From assembly GCF_018449725.1 (NCBI RefSeq), contig NZ_JAAVVC010000008.1, forward strand, positions 203,731 to 267,730: a stretch of DNA of 64,000 nucleotides, written 5' to 3'. Below the pieces are notes generated by a model. The model was not told the origin of the DNA. It saw only the letters and a program-made list of their open reading frames with translations, and did no database searches. This document shows, one piece after another, positions 17,013-25,620 of the stretch. The DNA is from Pseudomonas sp. dw_612 (GTDB lineage: Bacteria; Pseudomonadota; Gammaproteobacteria; Pseudomonadales; Pseudomonadaceae). Position numbers and translations under genes: made by a program. Every line of letters starts with the position of its first letter. Position 1 is the first letter of the stretch.

Positions 17013-19948
17013 CAGACGGCTCCCTTGGCGGCAACGGATCGGGGCAGCACGGCGGATTTAGGCTGCGCTGCGGTTTTGTGACCCCGTACCGATTGGTGGG
17101 CAAGGGCGGTGAGGATCAACAGCGTCGAACCGACCACCACGGCGTACACGCCAATGTCGAAGAACAGCGCGCTGGCGATATGAATGTCGCCCAGCACCGG
17201 CAGTTCGAAATGCCAGGTGTGGGTGGTCAGGAACGGATAGCCGACCGCCATCGCCCCCAGCCCCGTAGCCGTGGCGAACAACAACCCGGTGCCCATCCAG
17301 CGCAGAGGGCGCAGGCTCATTTGCGCCTCGACCCATTGGGTGCCGGCGACCATGTATTGCAGGATAAAGGCGACGGACATCACCAGCCCGGCGACAAAAC
17401 CGCCGCCCGGTTGGTTGTGGCCGCGCATGAACAGATAGAACGACACCACCATGGCAATCGGCAGCAACAGGCGCACCAGCACCGCCGGCACCATCATGAA
17501 ACCGAGGGCGGTATCGCTGGCGTGGCGTGGGTTGACCAGGTCGGTGACCACGTCGGGCGCGAGCAACCGCTGCTGGGCCGGCAGTTGCAGGCTTTCTTTC
17601 GGTGGGCGGAAACGGCGTAGCAGGGCGAACACGGTCAGCGCCACGGCGATCAGCACGGTGATTTCACCGAGGGTGTCGAAGCCACGGAAGTCCACCAGCA
17701 TCACGTTGACCACGTTGCTGCCACCGCCCTCGGGCAGGGCGCGGCTGAGGTAGAACGAGGAAATATCGTTCGGCGTCTGGCGGGTCAACATCGCGTAGGC
17801 CAGCAATGCCATGCCGCCACCGACCAGGGTCGACAGCAGCAAGTCACGGATACGACGGATGCGCGCCTTGCGCAGGGTGCTTGGCAGCGGCGACACCTCT
17901 TCGATGCGGCGTGGCAGCCAGCGCAGGCCCAACAGGATCAGCACGGTGGTCACCACTTCGACCACCAGTTGCGTGAGCGCCAGATCCGGCGCCGAGAACC
18001 AGACGAAGGTCACGCAGGTCATCAACCCGCACACGCTGACCATGGTCAGGGCGGCGAGACGGTGGTACTTGGCCTGCCACGCCGCGCCGAGGGCGCAGGC
18101 AATCGCCAGCAGCCACAGGATTACGAACACAATCGAACCCGGGATTTTCGGCCGGTCGCCCCAACTCAGGCTGCTGTGGAGCATCGGGATCAACCCGGCC
18201 AGCACGGCGGCGAGCACCATCAGGAACAATTGGGTTTGCAGGCGTTTGGTGCTGATCCGCCGTTCCAGGCGACGGGCCAGACGCATCATCACCACCAGAC
18301 TGCGCTCGAACAGGCGCTTGCCATTGAAGCGGCCAACCAGCGGCGGGAATTTGAAGCGCCCGCGCTTGAGCTGATTGCGCAGTAGCAGGTAGAGCACGAT
18401 GCCGCCGGACATGGCGATCAGGCTCATGATCATCGGCGCGTTCCAACCGTGCCAGATCGCCAGACTGTATTCCGGCAGCGTGCCGCCGACCACGGGCAAT
18501 GCCGCCGCCGCGAGCAACGGGCCGACCACCTGCGCCGGGAAGATCCCGACGATCAGGCAGGTGAACACCAGCAACTCGACCGGCGCGCGCATCCAGCGTG
18601 GCGGCTCGTGCGGGGTGTGCGGCAGGTCGGTGGCGGGCGGGCCGAAGAACACGTCAACGGTAAAGCGCAGGGAGTAGGCGACGCTGAACGTACCGGCGAT
18701 GGTCGCGACAATCGGCAAGGCCATCTCGACCCAGGCCGTGGCGTTGATGAACACGGTTTCGGCGAAAAACATCTCTTTGGAGAGGAAGCCGTTGAGCAAC
18801 GGCACACCGGCCATCGAGGCACTGGCGACCATGGCCAGGGTGGCAGTGAACGGGATCAGCTTGATCAGGCCGCTGAGCTTGCGAATGTCCCGGGTGCCAC
18901 TTTCGTGGTCGATGATCCCGGCGGCCATGAACAGCGAGGCCTTGAACGTGGCGTGGTTGAGAATGTGGAACACCGCGGCCACGGCGGCCAGCGGACTGTT
19001 CAGGCCCAGCAGCAGGGTGATCAGGCCAAGATGGCTGATGGTCGAGTAGGCTAGCAAACCCTTGAGGTCGTTCTGGAACATCGCGCAATACGCGCCGAGC
19101 AGCAGGGTGCAGGCCCCGGCCCCGCTGACGATGTAGAACCATTCTTCACTGCCGGACAGCGACGGCCACAGCCGTGCGAGCAGGAACACCCCGGCCTTGA
19201 CCATCGTCGCCGAGTGCAGATAAGCCGAAACCGGGGTTGGTGCCGCCATTGCGTGGGGCAGCCAGAAGTGGAAGGGGAATTGCGCGCTTTTGCTCAAGGC
19301 GCCGATCAGGATCAGGGGCAGCAGAATAGGGTAGAGGGCATGTGCGCGAATCAGATCGCCGGCGGCCAGGACCTTGTCCAGGTCATAGCTGCCGACCACA
19401 TGGCCGAGCAGCATGACCCCCGCGAGCAAGCACAAACCCCCGGCCCCGGTGACCATCAGCGCCATATAGGCGCCGCGTCGCGCATCGGCGCGGTGGTGCC
19501 AGTAGCCGATCAACAGGAACGAGAAGAGGCTGGTCAGCTCCCAGAAAAACACGATCTGGATCAGGTTGCCGGAAATCACCAGCCCGAGCATGGCGCCCAT
19601 GAATGCCAGGAAAAACGCGAAGAATCGTGGCACCGGATCGTCCGGCGACATGTAGTAGCGGGCGTACAGCGACACCAGCGTGCCGATACCCAGCACCAAC
19701 AGCGAGAACAACCAGGCAAACCCGTCCATGCGCAGGACGAAATTCAAGCCGAGGCTCGGTAGCCAGAAAAACTCTTCGCGTATCACGCCGCCATGGGCGA
19801 TTTGCGGGTACAGGAGGGCGACCTGGATGGTGCCAATCAAGGCCACCAGGCCAGCCAACAGCGATTCGGTGTTACGCGCGTTATGTGGCAGCAAAGCCGC
19901 GACACAGCTGCCGATAAAAGGCAGAAGCAGTAGAACTATCAGGGACAT
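17012..19948 (-). CDS. shaAB: Sha/Pha (Mrp-type) antiporter subunit A fused to subunit B
   Basis: This 978-aa membrane protein is the first and largest gene of the operon. Residues about 1-500 are an ND5-like antiporter domain (WELTSLFSFLLIGYWHHRADAR is split here across two helices; FPFHFWLPHAMAAPTPVSAYLHSATMVKAGVFLL carries the key Lys residues). Residues about 600-800 form the MnhA C-terminal part. The last 150 residues are the fused MnhB domain (FMMVPAVLVRLLLPIA, GHNQPGGGFVAGLV). The A-B fusion is normal in Pseudomonas and rhizobia. The complex supports growth at high Na+ and pH homeostasis. The upstream gap holds REPs, and I could not define the promoter. Confidence 0.94.
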   Translation of the reverse strand: MSLIVLLLLPFIGSCVAALLPHNARNTESLLAGLVALIGTIQVALLYPQIAHGGVIREEFFWLPSLGLNFVLRMDGFAWLFSLLVLGIGTLVSLYARYYMSPDDPVPRFFAFFLAFMGAMLGLVISGNLIQIVFFWELTSLFSFLLIGYWHHRADARRGAYMALMVTGAGGLCLLAGVMLLGHVVGSYDLDKVLAAGDLIRAHALYPILLPLILIGALSKSAQFPFHFWLPHAMAAPTPVSAYLHSATMVKAGVFLLARLWPSLSGSEEWFYIVSGAGACTLLLGAYCAMFQNDLKGLLAYSTISHLGLITLLLGLNSPLAAVAAVFHILNHATFKASLFMAAGIIDHESGTRDIRKLSGLIKLIPFTATLAMVASASMAGVPLLNGFLSKEMFFAETVFINATAWVEMALPIVATIAGTFSVAYSLRFTVDVFFGPPATDLPHTPHEPPRWMRAPVELLVFTCLIVGIFPAQVVGPLLAAAALPVVGGTLPEYSLAIWHGWNAPMIMSLIAMSGGIVLYLLLRNQLKRGRFKFPPLVGRFNGKRLFERSLVVMMRLARRLERRISTKRLQTQLFLMVLAAVLAGLIPMLHSSLSWGDRPKIPGSIVFVILWLLAIACALGAAWQAKYHRLAALTMVSVCGLMTCVTFVWFSAPDLALTQLVVEVVTTVLILLGLRWLPRRIEEVSPLPSTLRKARIRRIRDLLLSTLVGGGMALLAYAMLTRQTPNDISSFYLSRALPEGGGSNVVNVMLVDFRGFDTLGEITVLIAVALTVFALLRRFRPPKESLQLPAQQRLLAPDVVTDLVNPRHASDTALGFMMVPAVLVRLLLPIAMVVSFYLFMRGHNQPGGGFVAGLVMSVAFILQYMVAGTQWVEAQMSLRPLRWMGTGLLFATATGLGAMAVGYPFLTTHTWHFELPVLGDIHIASALFFDIGVYAVVVGSTLLILTALAHQSVRGHKTAAQPKSAVLPRSVAAKGAV

Positions 19949-20094
19949 AGGCTTCTAATCTGCGGAAGTTTGTGATGCATCATACGTGCCGGAATCAGGA
20001 TCACCAAACGGCAACCTGTGGCAGGATCCTTCAAGGTAGGCGGGATAGGCCGGTTTTGCTCGTTCTGACGGGAATGATTGCAGCAGGTCCGACC

Positions 20095-20312
20095 CCTTCG
20101 CGAGCAGGCTCGCTCCCTCAGGGATCAACGGCGGACACAGATCCTGCATTCACTGACAATCCCCTGTGGGAGCGGGCTTGCTCGCGAAGGGGCCGGCACA
20201 TCCAATGTCAATGTCACCAGATAGACCGCTTTCGCGAGCAAGCCCGCTCCCACAAGGGGTCTGCGGTTTACATGCCGAACTCTGTGGGAGCGAGCCTGCT
20301 CGCGAAAGCGGT
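20095..20312. repeat. REP cluster of four copies upstream of the antiporter operon
   Basis: Four class A REPs lie at about 20095, 20161, 20228 and 20282. The second and third are in opposite orientation and form an inverted pair; the first and fourth are more divergent (GAGCAGGCTCGCTCCC and GAGCGAGCCTGCTCGC). They fill most of the 381-base gap between shaAB and the DMT exporter, in which I see no gene. Confidence 0.85.
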
Positions 20313-20329
20313 GTATCAGTCACATCAAA

Positions 20330-21265
20330 CTAATCGACAGCCTCAGTCTCCGAGACGCTCTCAACCTGCTCCCGCTGTTTACCCTTGGTCTTCAACTCAC
20401 TGACAATCACCGCCGCCACAATCAACCCCGCCCCCAGCAACGCAATCGCCGGCAAGCGCTCCCCGGCAATCCGCCCGACAATCCCGGCCCACACCGGCTC
20501 ACCGGCATAGATCAATGTCGCCCGGGTCGGCGAAACGCTTTTCTGCGCCCAGTTCATCGCCACCTGAATCGCCGCACTCGCTGCACCCAAACCCAATGCG
20601 CTGCCCAACAGCAGCCATGAGAAGTGCGGAATCGCTTCCTGGGTCGGCACCACCATCAGAAACGCCAGCATCGACGTGACCGCCAATTGCACCACCGTCA
20701 CCCGCCGCACATCGACCTGACCGGCATAGGTGCTGATCAGAATGATTTCGGCGGCAATCGCCACGGTGCTGATCAACGTGGCGATTTCGCCGGGGCTGAA
20801 GTTCAACGAAGCACCGGACGGCCCGGACAACATCATCAGCCCGGTGAACGCGAGCATGATGCCAATGCTCGGCATCAACCCCGGCCGTTTGCCAAAGACT
20901 AGCCATTGCAGCAACGGCACAAACGGCACATACAACGCGGTAATAAACGCCGACTGGCTACTGGGAATCGTCTGCAAGCCCACGGTCTGCAAGCCATAAC
21001 CGAGCATGATCGCCACACCAATGAAGAAGCCGGCCTTGAGTTCCAGCAGCGTCACTGCCCGCAGGCTGCGCCAGGAGAACAACGAGACAATGCACGCCGC
21101 GGCGGCAAAGCGCAGGCCCACGAAAAACATCGGCCCGCTGACGGTCATTGCATGTTGCACCAGCAAAAACGTCCCGCCCCAGACCATTGTGATCAGGCCC
21201 AGCACGCACTCGGCCTTGCTGAACCGCGAGAAACGGGAAGAAGCCTGAGGGGAGTTCGCTGACAT
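20330..21265 (-). CDS. DMT-superfamily (EamA) transporter
   Basis: This 311-aa protein has ten predicted transmembrane helices in two EamA repeats, the usual layout for drug/metabolite exporters. GLITMVWGGTFLLVQHA opens the first repeat, and ALGLGAASAAIQVAMNWAQK with LIYAGEPVWAGIVGR lie in the second. The tail is hydrophilic (TKGKQREQVESV). I start it at the ATG at 21265 with AAGG five bases upstream; the preceding ATG at 21268 is too close. It is divergent from an XRE-cupin regulator, which probably controls it. The substrate, possibly an amino acid or metabolite, is unknown. Confidence 0.85.
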   Translation of the reverse strand: MSANSPQASSRFSRFSKAECVLGLITMVWGGTFLLVQHAMTVSGPMFFVGLRFAAAACIVSLFSWRSLRAVTLLELKAGFFIGVAIMLGYGLQTVGLQTIPSSQSAFITALYVPFVPLLQWLVFGKRPGLMPSIGIMLAFTGLMMLSGPSGASLNFSPGEIATLISTVAIAAEIILISTYAGQVDVRRVTVVQLAVTSMLAFLMVVPTQEAIPHFSWLLLGSALGLGAASAAIQVAMNWAQKSVSPTRATLIYAGEPVWAGIVGRIAGERLPAIALLGAGLIVAAVIVSELKTKGKQREQVESVSETEAVD

Positions 21266-21316
21266 CATGACCTTGCGCGCTACTTGGGGCGGACGCACAA
21301 TGCGCCCGAATGTTGC

Positions 21317-21328
21317 GCAGTATACTGC
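21317..21328. promoter_or_regulatory. Perfect palindrome GCAGTATACTGC between divergent genes
   Basis: The 12-base palindrome lies in the 88-base gap between the DMT exporter and XRE-cupin genes. It contains TATACT on both strands, which fits a -10 box for each direction. A regulator bound here could control both promoters. The promoter role is inferred. Confidence 0.45.
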
Positions 21329-21353
21329 CCAACCCCATCGAGTGAGCAATATA

Positions 21354-21917
21354 GTGCACAAAGATTCTCCGCCGCGGGCTTCGGTCCTCCAGCACGTCAG
21401 CCAGAACGTTCGACGCTTGCGCCACGCCGCCGATATGAGCCAGACCGCGCTCGCGGAAAAATCCGGGGTCAGTCGCCGAATGCTGGTGGCCATCGAGGCT
21501 GGCGAGAAAAACGTCAGCCTGACCACCCTCGACCGCGTGGCCGAAGCGCTGGACGTGGCGTTCAGCGACCTGATTCAGGCGCCGGATGCCCGCGACACGA
21601 GTCGCATCAACGAAGTGGCCTGGGCCGGCAAAATCCCGGGCAGCAAAGCGGTGTTGCTCTCCAAAGCCACCGCTATCCGTGAAGTGGAACAGTGGGAATG
21701 GTGCCTGCAACCGGGGGAAATCTACCCGTCACAACCGGATGCCGACGGCTGGAGCGAACAGATCTACGTGTTCGAAGGCTGCCTGACCCTGATGCTCGGC
21801 GACACCCCGCAGAGAATCGCCGCCGGTGAGTTTTTCATGTTTGCCAGCAACCAGCCGCATTCCTATCGCAATGAAGGCGACGTGGCGGCGCGGTTTGTGC
21901 GCAATGTGGTGATCTGA
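21354..21917 (+). CDS. XRE-family regulator with C-terminal cupin sensor
   Basis: This 187-aa protein has an N-terminal helix-turn-helix (about residues 10-65: VRRLRHAADMSQTALAEKSG, then RMLVAIEAGEKNVSLTTLDRVAEAL) and a C-terminal cupin beta-barrel (about 110-185: WCLQPGEIYPSQPDADGWSE, IYVFEGCLTLMLGD, AGEFFMFASNQPHSY). Such proteins bind a small ligand in the cupin and regulate a neighbouring transporter or enzyme. I start it at the GTG at 21354, giving MHKDSPPRAS, which matches my recall of relatives; longer in-frame starts are possible. The divergent DMT exporter is the likely target. Confidence 0.83.
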   Translation: MHKDSPPRASVLQHVSQNVRRLRHAADMSQTALAEKSGVSRRMLVAIEAGEKNVSLTTLDRVAEALDVAFSDLIQAPDARDTSRINEVAWAGKIPGSKAVLLSKATAIREVEQWEWCLQPGEIYPSQPDADGWSEQIYVFEGCLTLMLGDTPQRIAAGEFFMFASNQPHSYRNEGDVAARFVRNVVI

Positions 21918-22017
21918 CTGTTTACAGGCCAACAGTGGATGAACACTTTGCTGTTTTTAAGCTGCAAGTATTTCTCGGATAATTCGACAAGCTATTGAAA
22001 TAGAACGAATTTATATT

Positions 22018-22034
22018 CAGGCACGACTCCTGCA
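22018..22034 (+). promoter_or_regulatory. Sigma-54-type promoter (-24/-12) for the organosulfur operon
   Basis: CAGGCACGACTCCTGCA keeps the invariant GG and GC pairs ten bases apart and most of the consensus TGGCACG-N4-TTGC. It lies 41 bases before the SfnB-like start. In P. putida the sfn genes depend on sigma-54 and the activator SfnR, so position and context agree. The AT-rich stretch at 21955-22010 may hold the activator site. Confidence 0.6.
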
Positions 22035-22074
22035 AAAGCTCCAGGGTATTCACCCGGAACCACGGAGTCGGCTC

Positions 22075-23268
22075 ATGACAACTTCACCTCCCACTGCCCA
22101 CCTGATCCGCTCGGACGCCGAAGCCATCGCGGTCGCGCACAAGCTCGCCGCACGCTTCGCCGTCGAGGCCAGCGTTCGGGATCGCGACCGACGCCTGCCA
22201 GTGGCCGAACTCGACGAGTTCTCCGCCAGCGGTCTGTGGGGCATCACCGTGCCCAAGGACTACGGCGGCGCCGGGGTGTCCTACGTGACCGTGGCTGAAG
22301 TGATCAAGATCATTTCCGCCGCCGATTCATCCCTCGGCCAGATCCCGCAAAACCACCTCGGCGTGCTCGACATCCTGTTGCAAACCGCCACCGAGGAGCA
22401 GAAGCGCTATTACTTCGGCAAAGTCCTGCAGGGCCACCGCTTTGGCAATGCCTTTTCCGAATTCAAAAGCAAAAATGCCGGTGCCTTTGAAACCCGCATC
22501 CGTTTCGATCAAGACAGCGCGCAAATCGACGGCGAGAAGTTCTACTGCACCGGCGCGTTGTTCGCGCACATCGTGCCCGCGGTGGCGGTCAACGAGCAGA
22601 ATCAGGCGTTTATTGCTTTCATCGAACGCGACAATCCCGGTTTGACCGTGATCGACAGTTGGGACGGTTTCGGCCAGCGCACCACGGCCAGCGGTGGCGT
22701 GACGCTGAATGCGGTGAAAGTACCGTTGAACGCGGTCATCCCGGCCCATAAAGCCTTCGACGAACCCACCGCCGACGGCCCGATTTCGCAAATCATCCAG
22801 GCCGCCGTGGACACCGGCATCGCCGTCGGCGCGCTGGAAGAAACCAAGCGCTACGCCCGCGAATCCCGCCCGTGGATCGACAGCGGAAACGATCACGGCT
22901 GGCAGGACCCGTTCAGCATCGCCGCGATTGGCGACCTTGAATGGCGCGTCCACGGCACCGAAGCGATCCTGAAGAAGGCCGGGCTGGCCATCGACGCCGC
23001 GTTGCTCAACCCCAACGAAGACACCGTCGCCCATGCCTCCGTGGTGGTGGCCCAGGCCAAAGTGCTGTCCGCCGAGATCGCGTTGCTCGCCAGCAGCAAA
23101 CTCTTCGAACTGGCCGGCACCCGCTCGGTGCTCGGCAAATACAACCTCGACCGCCACTGGCGCAACGCCCGGACTCACACACTGCATGATCCGGCGCGCT
23201 GGAAATTCCACCTGATCGGCAACTACCTGCTCAACGGCGTGAAACCCGCGCGCCACGCCTGGAACTGA
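22075..23268 (+). CDS. SfnB-family sulfur-acquisition oxidoreductase (acyl-CoA dehydrogenase fold)
   Basis: This 397-aa flavoprotein is of the acyl-CoA dehydrogenase/DszC family. An N-terminal helical domain (FSASGLWGITVPKDYGGAGVSY) is followed by a beta domain (FGNAFSEFKSKN, GEKFYCTGALFAHIV) and a C-terminal four-helix domain ending HTLHDPARWKFHLIGNYLLNG. This is the SfnB pattern; members use reduced flavin to oxidise organosulfur compounds during sulfur starvation. It opens a cluster with an LLM monooxygenase. The ATG at 22075 lies 41 bases after a sigma-54-like promoter. The exact substrate is unknown. Confidence 0.83.
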   Translation: MTTSPPTAHLIRSDAEAIAVAHKLAARFAVEASVRDRDRRLPVAELDEFSASGLWGITVPKDYGGAGVSYVTVAEVIKIISAADSSLGQIPQNHLGVLDILLQTATEEQKRYYFGKVLQGHRFGNAFSEFKSKNAGAFETRIRFDQDSAQIDGEKFYCTGALFAHIVPAVAVNEQNQAFIAFIERDNPGLTVIDSWDGFGQRTTASGGVTLNAVKVPLNAVIPAHKAFDEPTADGPISQIIQAAVDTGIAVGALEETKRYARESRPWIDSGNDHGWQDPFSIAAIGDLEWRVHGTEAILKKAGLAIDAALLNPNEDTVAHASVVVAQAKVLSAEIALLASSKLFELAGTRSVLGKYNLDRHWRNARTHTLHDPARWKFHLIGNYLLNGVKPARHAWN

Positions 23269-23278
23269 GGAGCCCACC

Positions 23279-23716
23279 ATGAATGCCTTGACTCAACCGA
23301 TTAGTGCCGGGCAACCCCTGGCCAAAAGTCAGCACGACGTGCACAACGCCCGCAACCTGCTGGAGGCGACCCTGCGGTTTGTCCGCCAACAAGGGCAAAC
23401 CGCGCAGGATCCTTACGTCATCAGCCGTTTCGGTGATTTGCACATTCGCATCGAAGTCGCCGCCGCGCTGCTGGAACGTGCCGAAGCCTTCCTCGATAGC
23501 CATGAAGATGACACTGAAATCAGCGTCGCCATCGCTGAATCGCACCTGGCCAGCGCCGATGCCTTGAACGCTGTCAGCAACGCCGAATTTGAACTCACCG
23601 GCCAACGCACCCCGTTGCACGGTTCACTGCACGATCCGCTGCGCTGGAAACTCCACCTCATCGGCAACTTCCGCCTCAACGGCATCCATCCCCCAAGCTT
23701 CAGGAGCGCCGTTTGA
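23279..23716 (+). CDS. Stand-alone C-terminal half of an SfnB-like protein
   Basis: This 145-aa protein corresponds only to the helical C-terminal domain of SfnB/acyl-CoA dehydrogenases. It contains HIRIEVAAALLERAEAFLD and ISVAIAESHLASADALNAVS, and its end SLHDPLRWKLHLIGNFRLNGI parallels the end of the preceding SfnB-like protein (HDPARWKFHLIGNYLLNG). The N-terminal and FAD-contacting beta domains are absent. The frame is intact and starts ten bases after the previous stop, so it is a maintained gene, not a decayed fragment. It may pair with the full-length protein; this is inference. Confidence 0.75.
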   Translation: MNALTQPISAGQPLAKSQHDVHNARNLLEATLRFVRQQGQTAQDPYVISRFGDLHIRIEVAAALLERAEAFLDSHEDDTEISVAIAESHLASADALNAVSNAEFELTGQRTPLHGSLHDPLRWKLHLIGNFRLNGIHPPSFRSAV

Positions 23717-25119
23717 TGGCCCGTGAAATTCGTCTTAACGCGTTTGACATGAACTGCGTCGGCCATCAGTCACCGGGTTTGTGGGCGCATCCCCGTGATC
23801 GTTCCTGGCAATACAAGGACCTCGAATACTGGACCGACCTGGCGAAAATCCTCGAGCGCGGCAAGTTTGACGGCTTGTTCATTGCCGACGTGCTGGGCAT
23901 TTACGACGTCTACAACGGCAACGGTGACGCGGCGATCCGTCAGGCGGCGCAGGTGCCGGTCAATGATCCGCTGCAACTGATCCCGCCGATGGCGCTGGTC
24001 ACCGAGCACCTGGGTTTCGGCCTGACCGCGTCGCTGTCCTTCGAACACCCGTATCCGTTCGCCCGACGCCTTTCGACCCTCGATCACCTGACCAAGGGCC
24101 GTGCCGGCTGGAACATCGTTACCTCCTATCTGGAGAGCGGCGCAAAGAACCTCGGCCAGAAAAACCAGACCGAACACGACGCCCGTTATGACTTCGCCGA
24201 AGAGTACCTGGAGGTTTGTTACAAACTCTGGGAAGGCAGTTGGGAGGAGGGCGCGATCCTGCGCGATCGTGAGCGGCGGATCTTCAGTGACCCGAGCAAA
24301 ATCCATGAGATCCAGCACGTTGGTAAACACTTCCAGGTGCCGGGTATTCACCTCTGCGAGCCTTCGCCGCAACGCACGCCTGTGTTGTATCAGGCCGGTG
24401 CGTCGAGTCGCGGCAAGCAGTTCGCGGCTGAGCATGCGGAGTGTGTGTTCGTCGCGGCGCCGTCGAAAGTGCTGCTGAAGAAAACCGTTGCGGATATCCG
24501 CCGTCGTGCGGCTGAAGCGGGGCGCGATCCGAAGAAGATCCTGATCTTCAACCTGCAAACGGTGATCCTCGGCGAGACCGATGCCAAGGCCAAAGCCAAG
24601 TTCGAGGAGTACAAAACCTGGGTCAGCTATGAAGGCGCGATGGCGCTGATTTCGGGCTGGACCGGGATTGATTTCAGCCAGTTCAAACCGGAAGAACCGC
24701 TCAAGCACGTGCACACCAATGCGATTCAATCGGCGGTCGAAGCGTTCTCCACGGCGGACCCGAACAAAGTCTGGACCCCGAATGAATTGGCCGATTGGGT
24801 GGGGATTGGCGGGTTTGGTCCGTTGTTCGTCGGCAGCCCGGAAACCGTCGCCGATCTGTTGCAGGAATGGGTTGAAGAAACCGATGTGGATGGCTTCAAC
24901 CTGGCCTATGCGTTGACCCACGAAACCTTTATCGACGCCGTGGAATTGCTCGTGCCGGAGTTGCAGAAGCGCGGCGTGTACAAGACCGAATATGCGCCGG
25001 GGACATTGCGCGAGAAGTTGTTTGGCGAAGGGCCGCGCTTGCCCGACATCCATCCGGGGGCGGGCTATCGGGATTTGGCCGGGTTGCGGCAGCAGGAGAA
25101 GAAAGTGGTGTCGGCGTAG
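23716..25119 (+). CDS. LLM-class flavin-dependent monooxygenase (NtaA/SnaA/DszA group)
   Basis: This 467-aa bacterial-luciferase-like enzyme begins MAREIRLNAFDMNCVGHQSPG and contains DGLFIADVLGIYDVYNGNGD, LSFEHPYPFARRLSTLDHLTKGRAGWNIVTSY in pieces, and PVLYQAGASSRGKQFAAEHAE. These are hallmarks of the NtaA/SnaA/DszA/SoxA subgroup that uses FMNH2 to attack C-N or C-S bonds. The start overlaps the stop of the half-SfnB gene (TGATG). With SfnB it suggests two-step oxidation of an organosulfur compound. A flavin reductase is not encoded nearby. Confidence 0.87.
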   Translation: MAREIRLNAFDMNCVGHQSPGLWAHPRDRSWQYKDLEYWTDLAKILERGKFDGLFIADVLGIYDVYNGNGDAAIRQAAQVPVNDPLQLIPPMALVTEHLGFGLTASLSFEHPYPFARRLSTLDHLTKGRAGWNIVTSYLESGAKNLGQKNQTEHDARYDFAEEYLEVCYKLWEGSWEEGAILRDRERRIFSDPSKIHEIQHVGKHFQVPGIHLCEPSPQRTPVLYQAGASSRGKQFAAEHAECVFVAAPSKVLLKKTVADIRRRAAEAGRDPKKILIFNLQTVILGETDAKAKAKFEEYKTWVSYEGAMALISGWTGIDFSQFKPEEPLKHVHTNAIQSAVEAFSTADPNKVWTPNELADWVGIGGFGPLFVGSPETVADLLQEWVEETDVDGFNLAYALTHETFIDAVELLVPELQKRGVYKTEYAPGTLREKLFGEGPRLPDIHPGAGYRDLAGLRQQEKKVVSA

Positions 25120-25123
25120 ACGC

Positions 25124-25556
25124 CTTCGCGAGCAAGCCTCGCTCCTACGGATTTGCGTTGTTCACAAAAAATGCGACCGACATAAATCTCGTAGGAGCGA
25201 GGCTTGCCCGCGAAGAGGCCTGCACATTCAACATTGATGTCGGCTGATAGACCGCTTTCGCGAGCAAGCCCGCTCCCACAAGGTGACCGGGTTGTACGCA
25301 AATACTCGGCCCGACATAGAACCCCTGTGGGAGCGGGCTTGCCCGCGAAGAGGCCGGCACATCCAATATCAGTGTCGCCAGGCAGTCCGCTTTCGCGAGC
25401 AAGCCCGCTCCCACAATTGGATTGTGGTTGTACACAAATGCCCGGCCCGACAAAGATCCCCTGTGGGAGCGAGCTTGCTCGCGATGAGATCGCCACATCC
25501 AACATCGATGTCGCCGGTTAAACCGCCATCGCGAGCAAGCTCGCTCCCACAGGGGA
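25124..25556. repeat. REP cluster of seven copies inside the organosulfur module
   Basis: Seven REPs in alternating orientation lie at about 25124, 25191, 25253, 25324, 25388, 25461 and 25525. Four have the GCGGGCTTGC core or its complement, and others have GAGCTTGCTCGC or the GGAGCGAGGCTTGC form. They fill the 501-base gap between the LLM gene and the acyl-CoA-synthetase-like gene and may attenuate or stabilise transcripts there. I see no gene in the gap. Confidence 0.88.
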
Positions 25557-25620
25557 TGGCGTTAATTCTTCAGCCCAGCGGACCACCGCACGCTTTTGCC
25601 CATGACAGAGAGGTCAATCC

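Noticed and set aside
25124..25556. Possible CRISPR array because of regularly spaced repeats
   Set aside because: The repeats alternate in orientation, match the common REP core and occur at many other places, with similar-length but non-unique spacers.
25557..25620. Possible sigma-54 site GCACGCTTTTGCC before the acyl-CoA-synthetase-like gene
   Set aside because: The GG element is incomplete and the spacing to GC is one base short, so it does not meet the -24/-12 rule.
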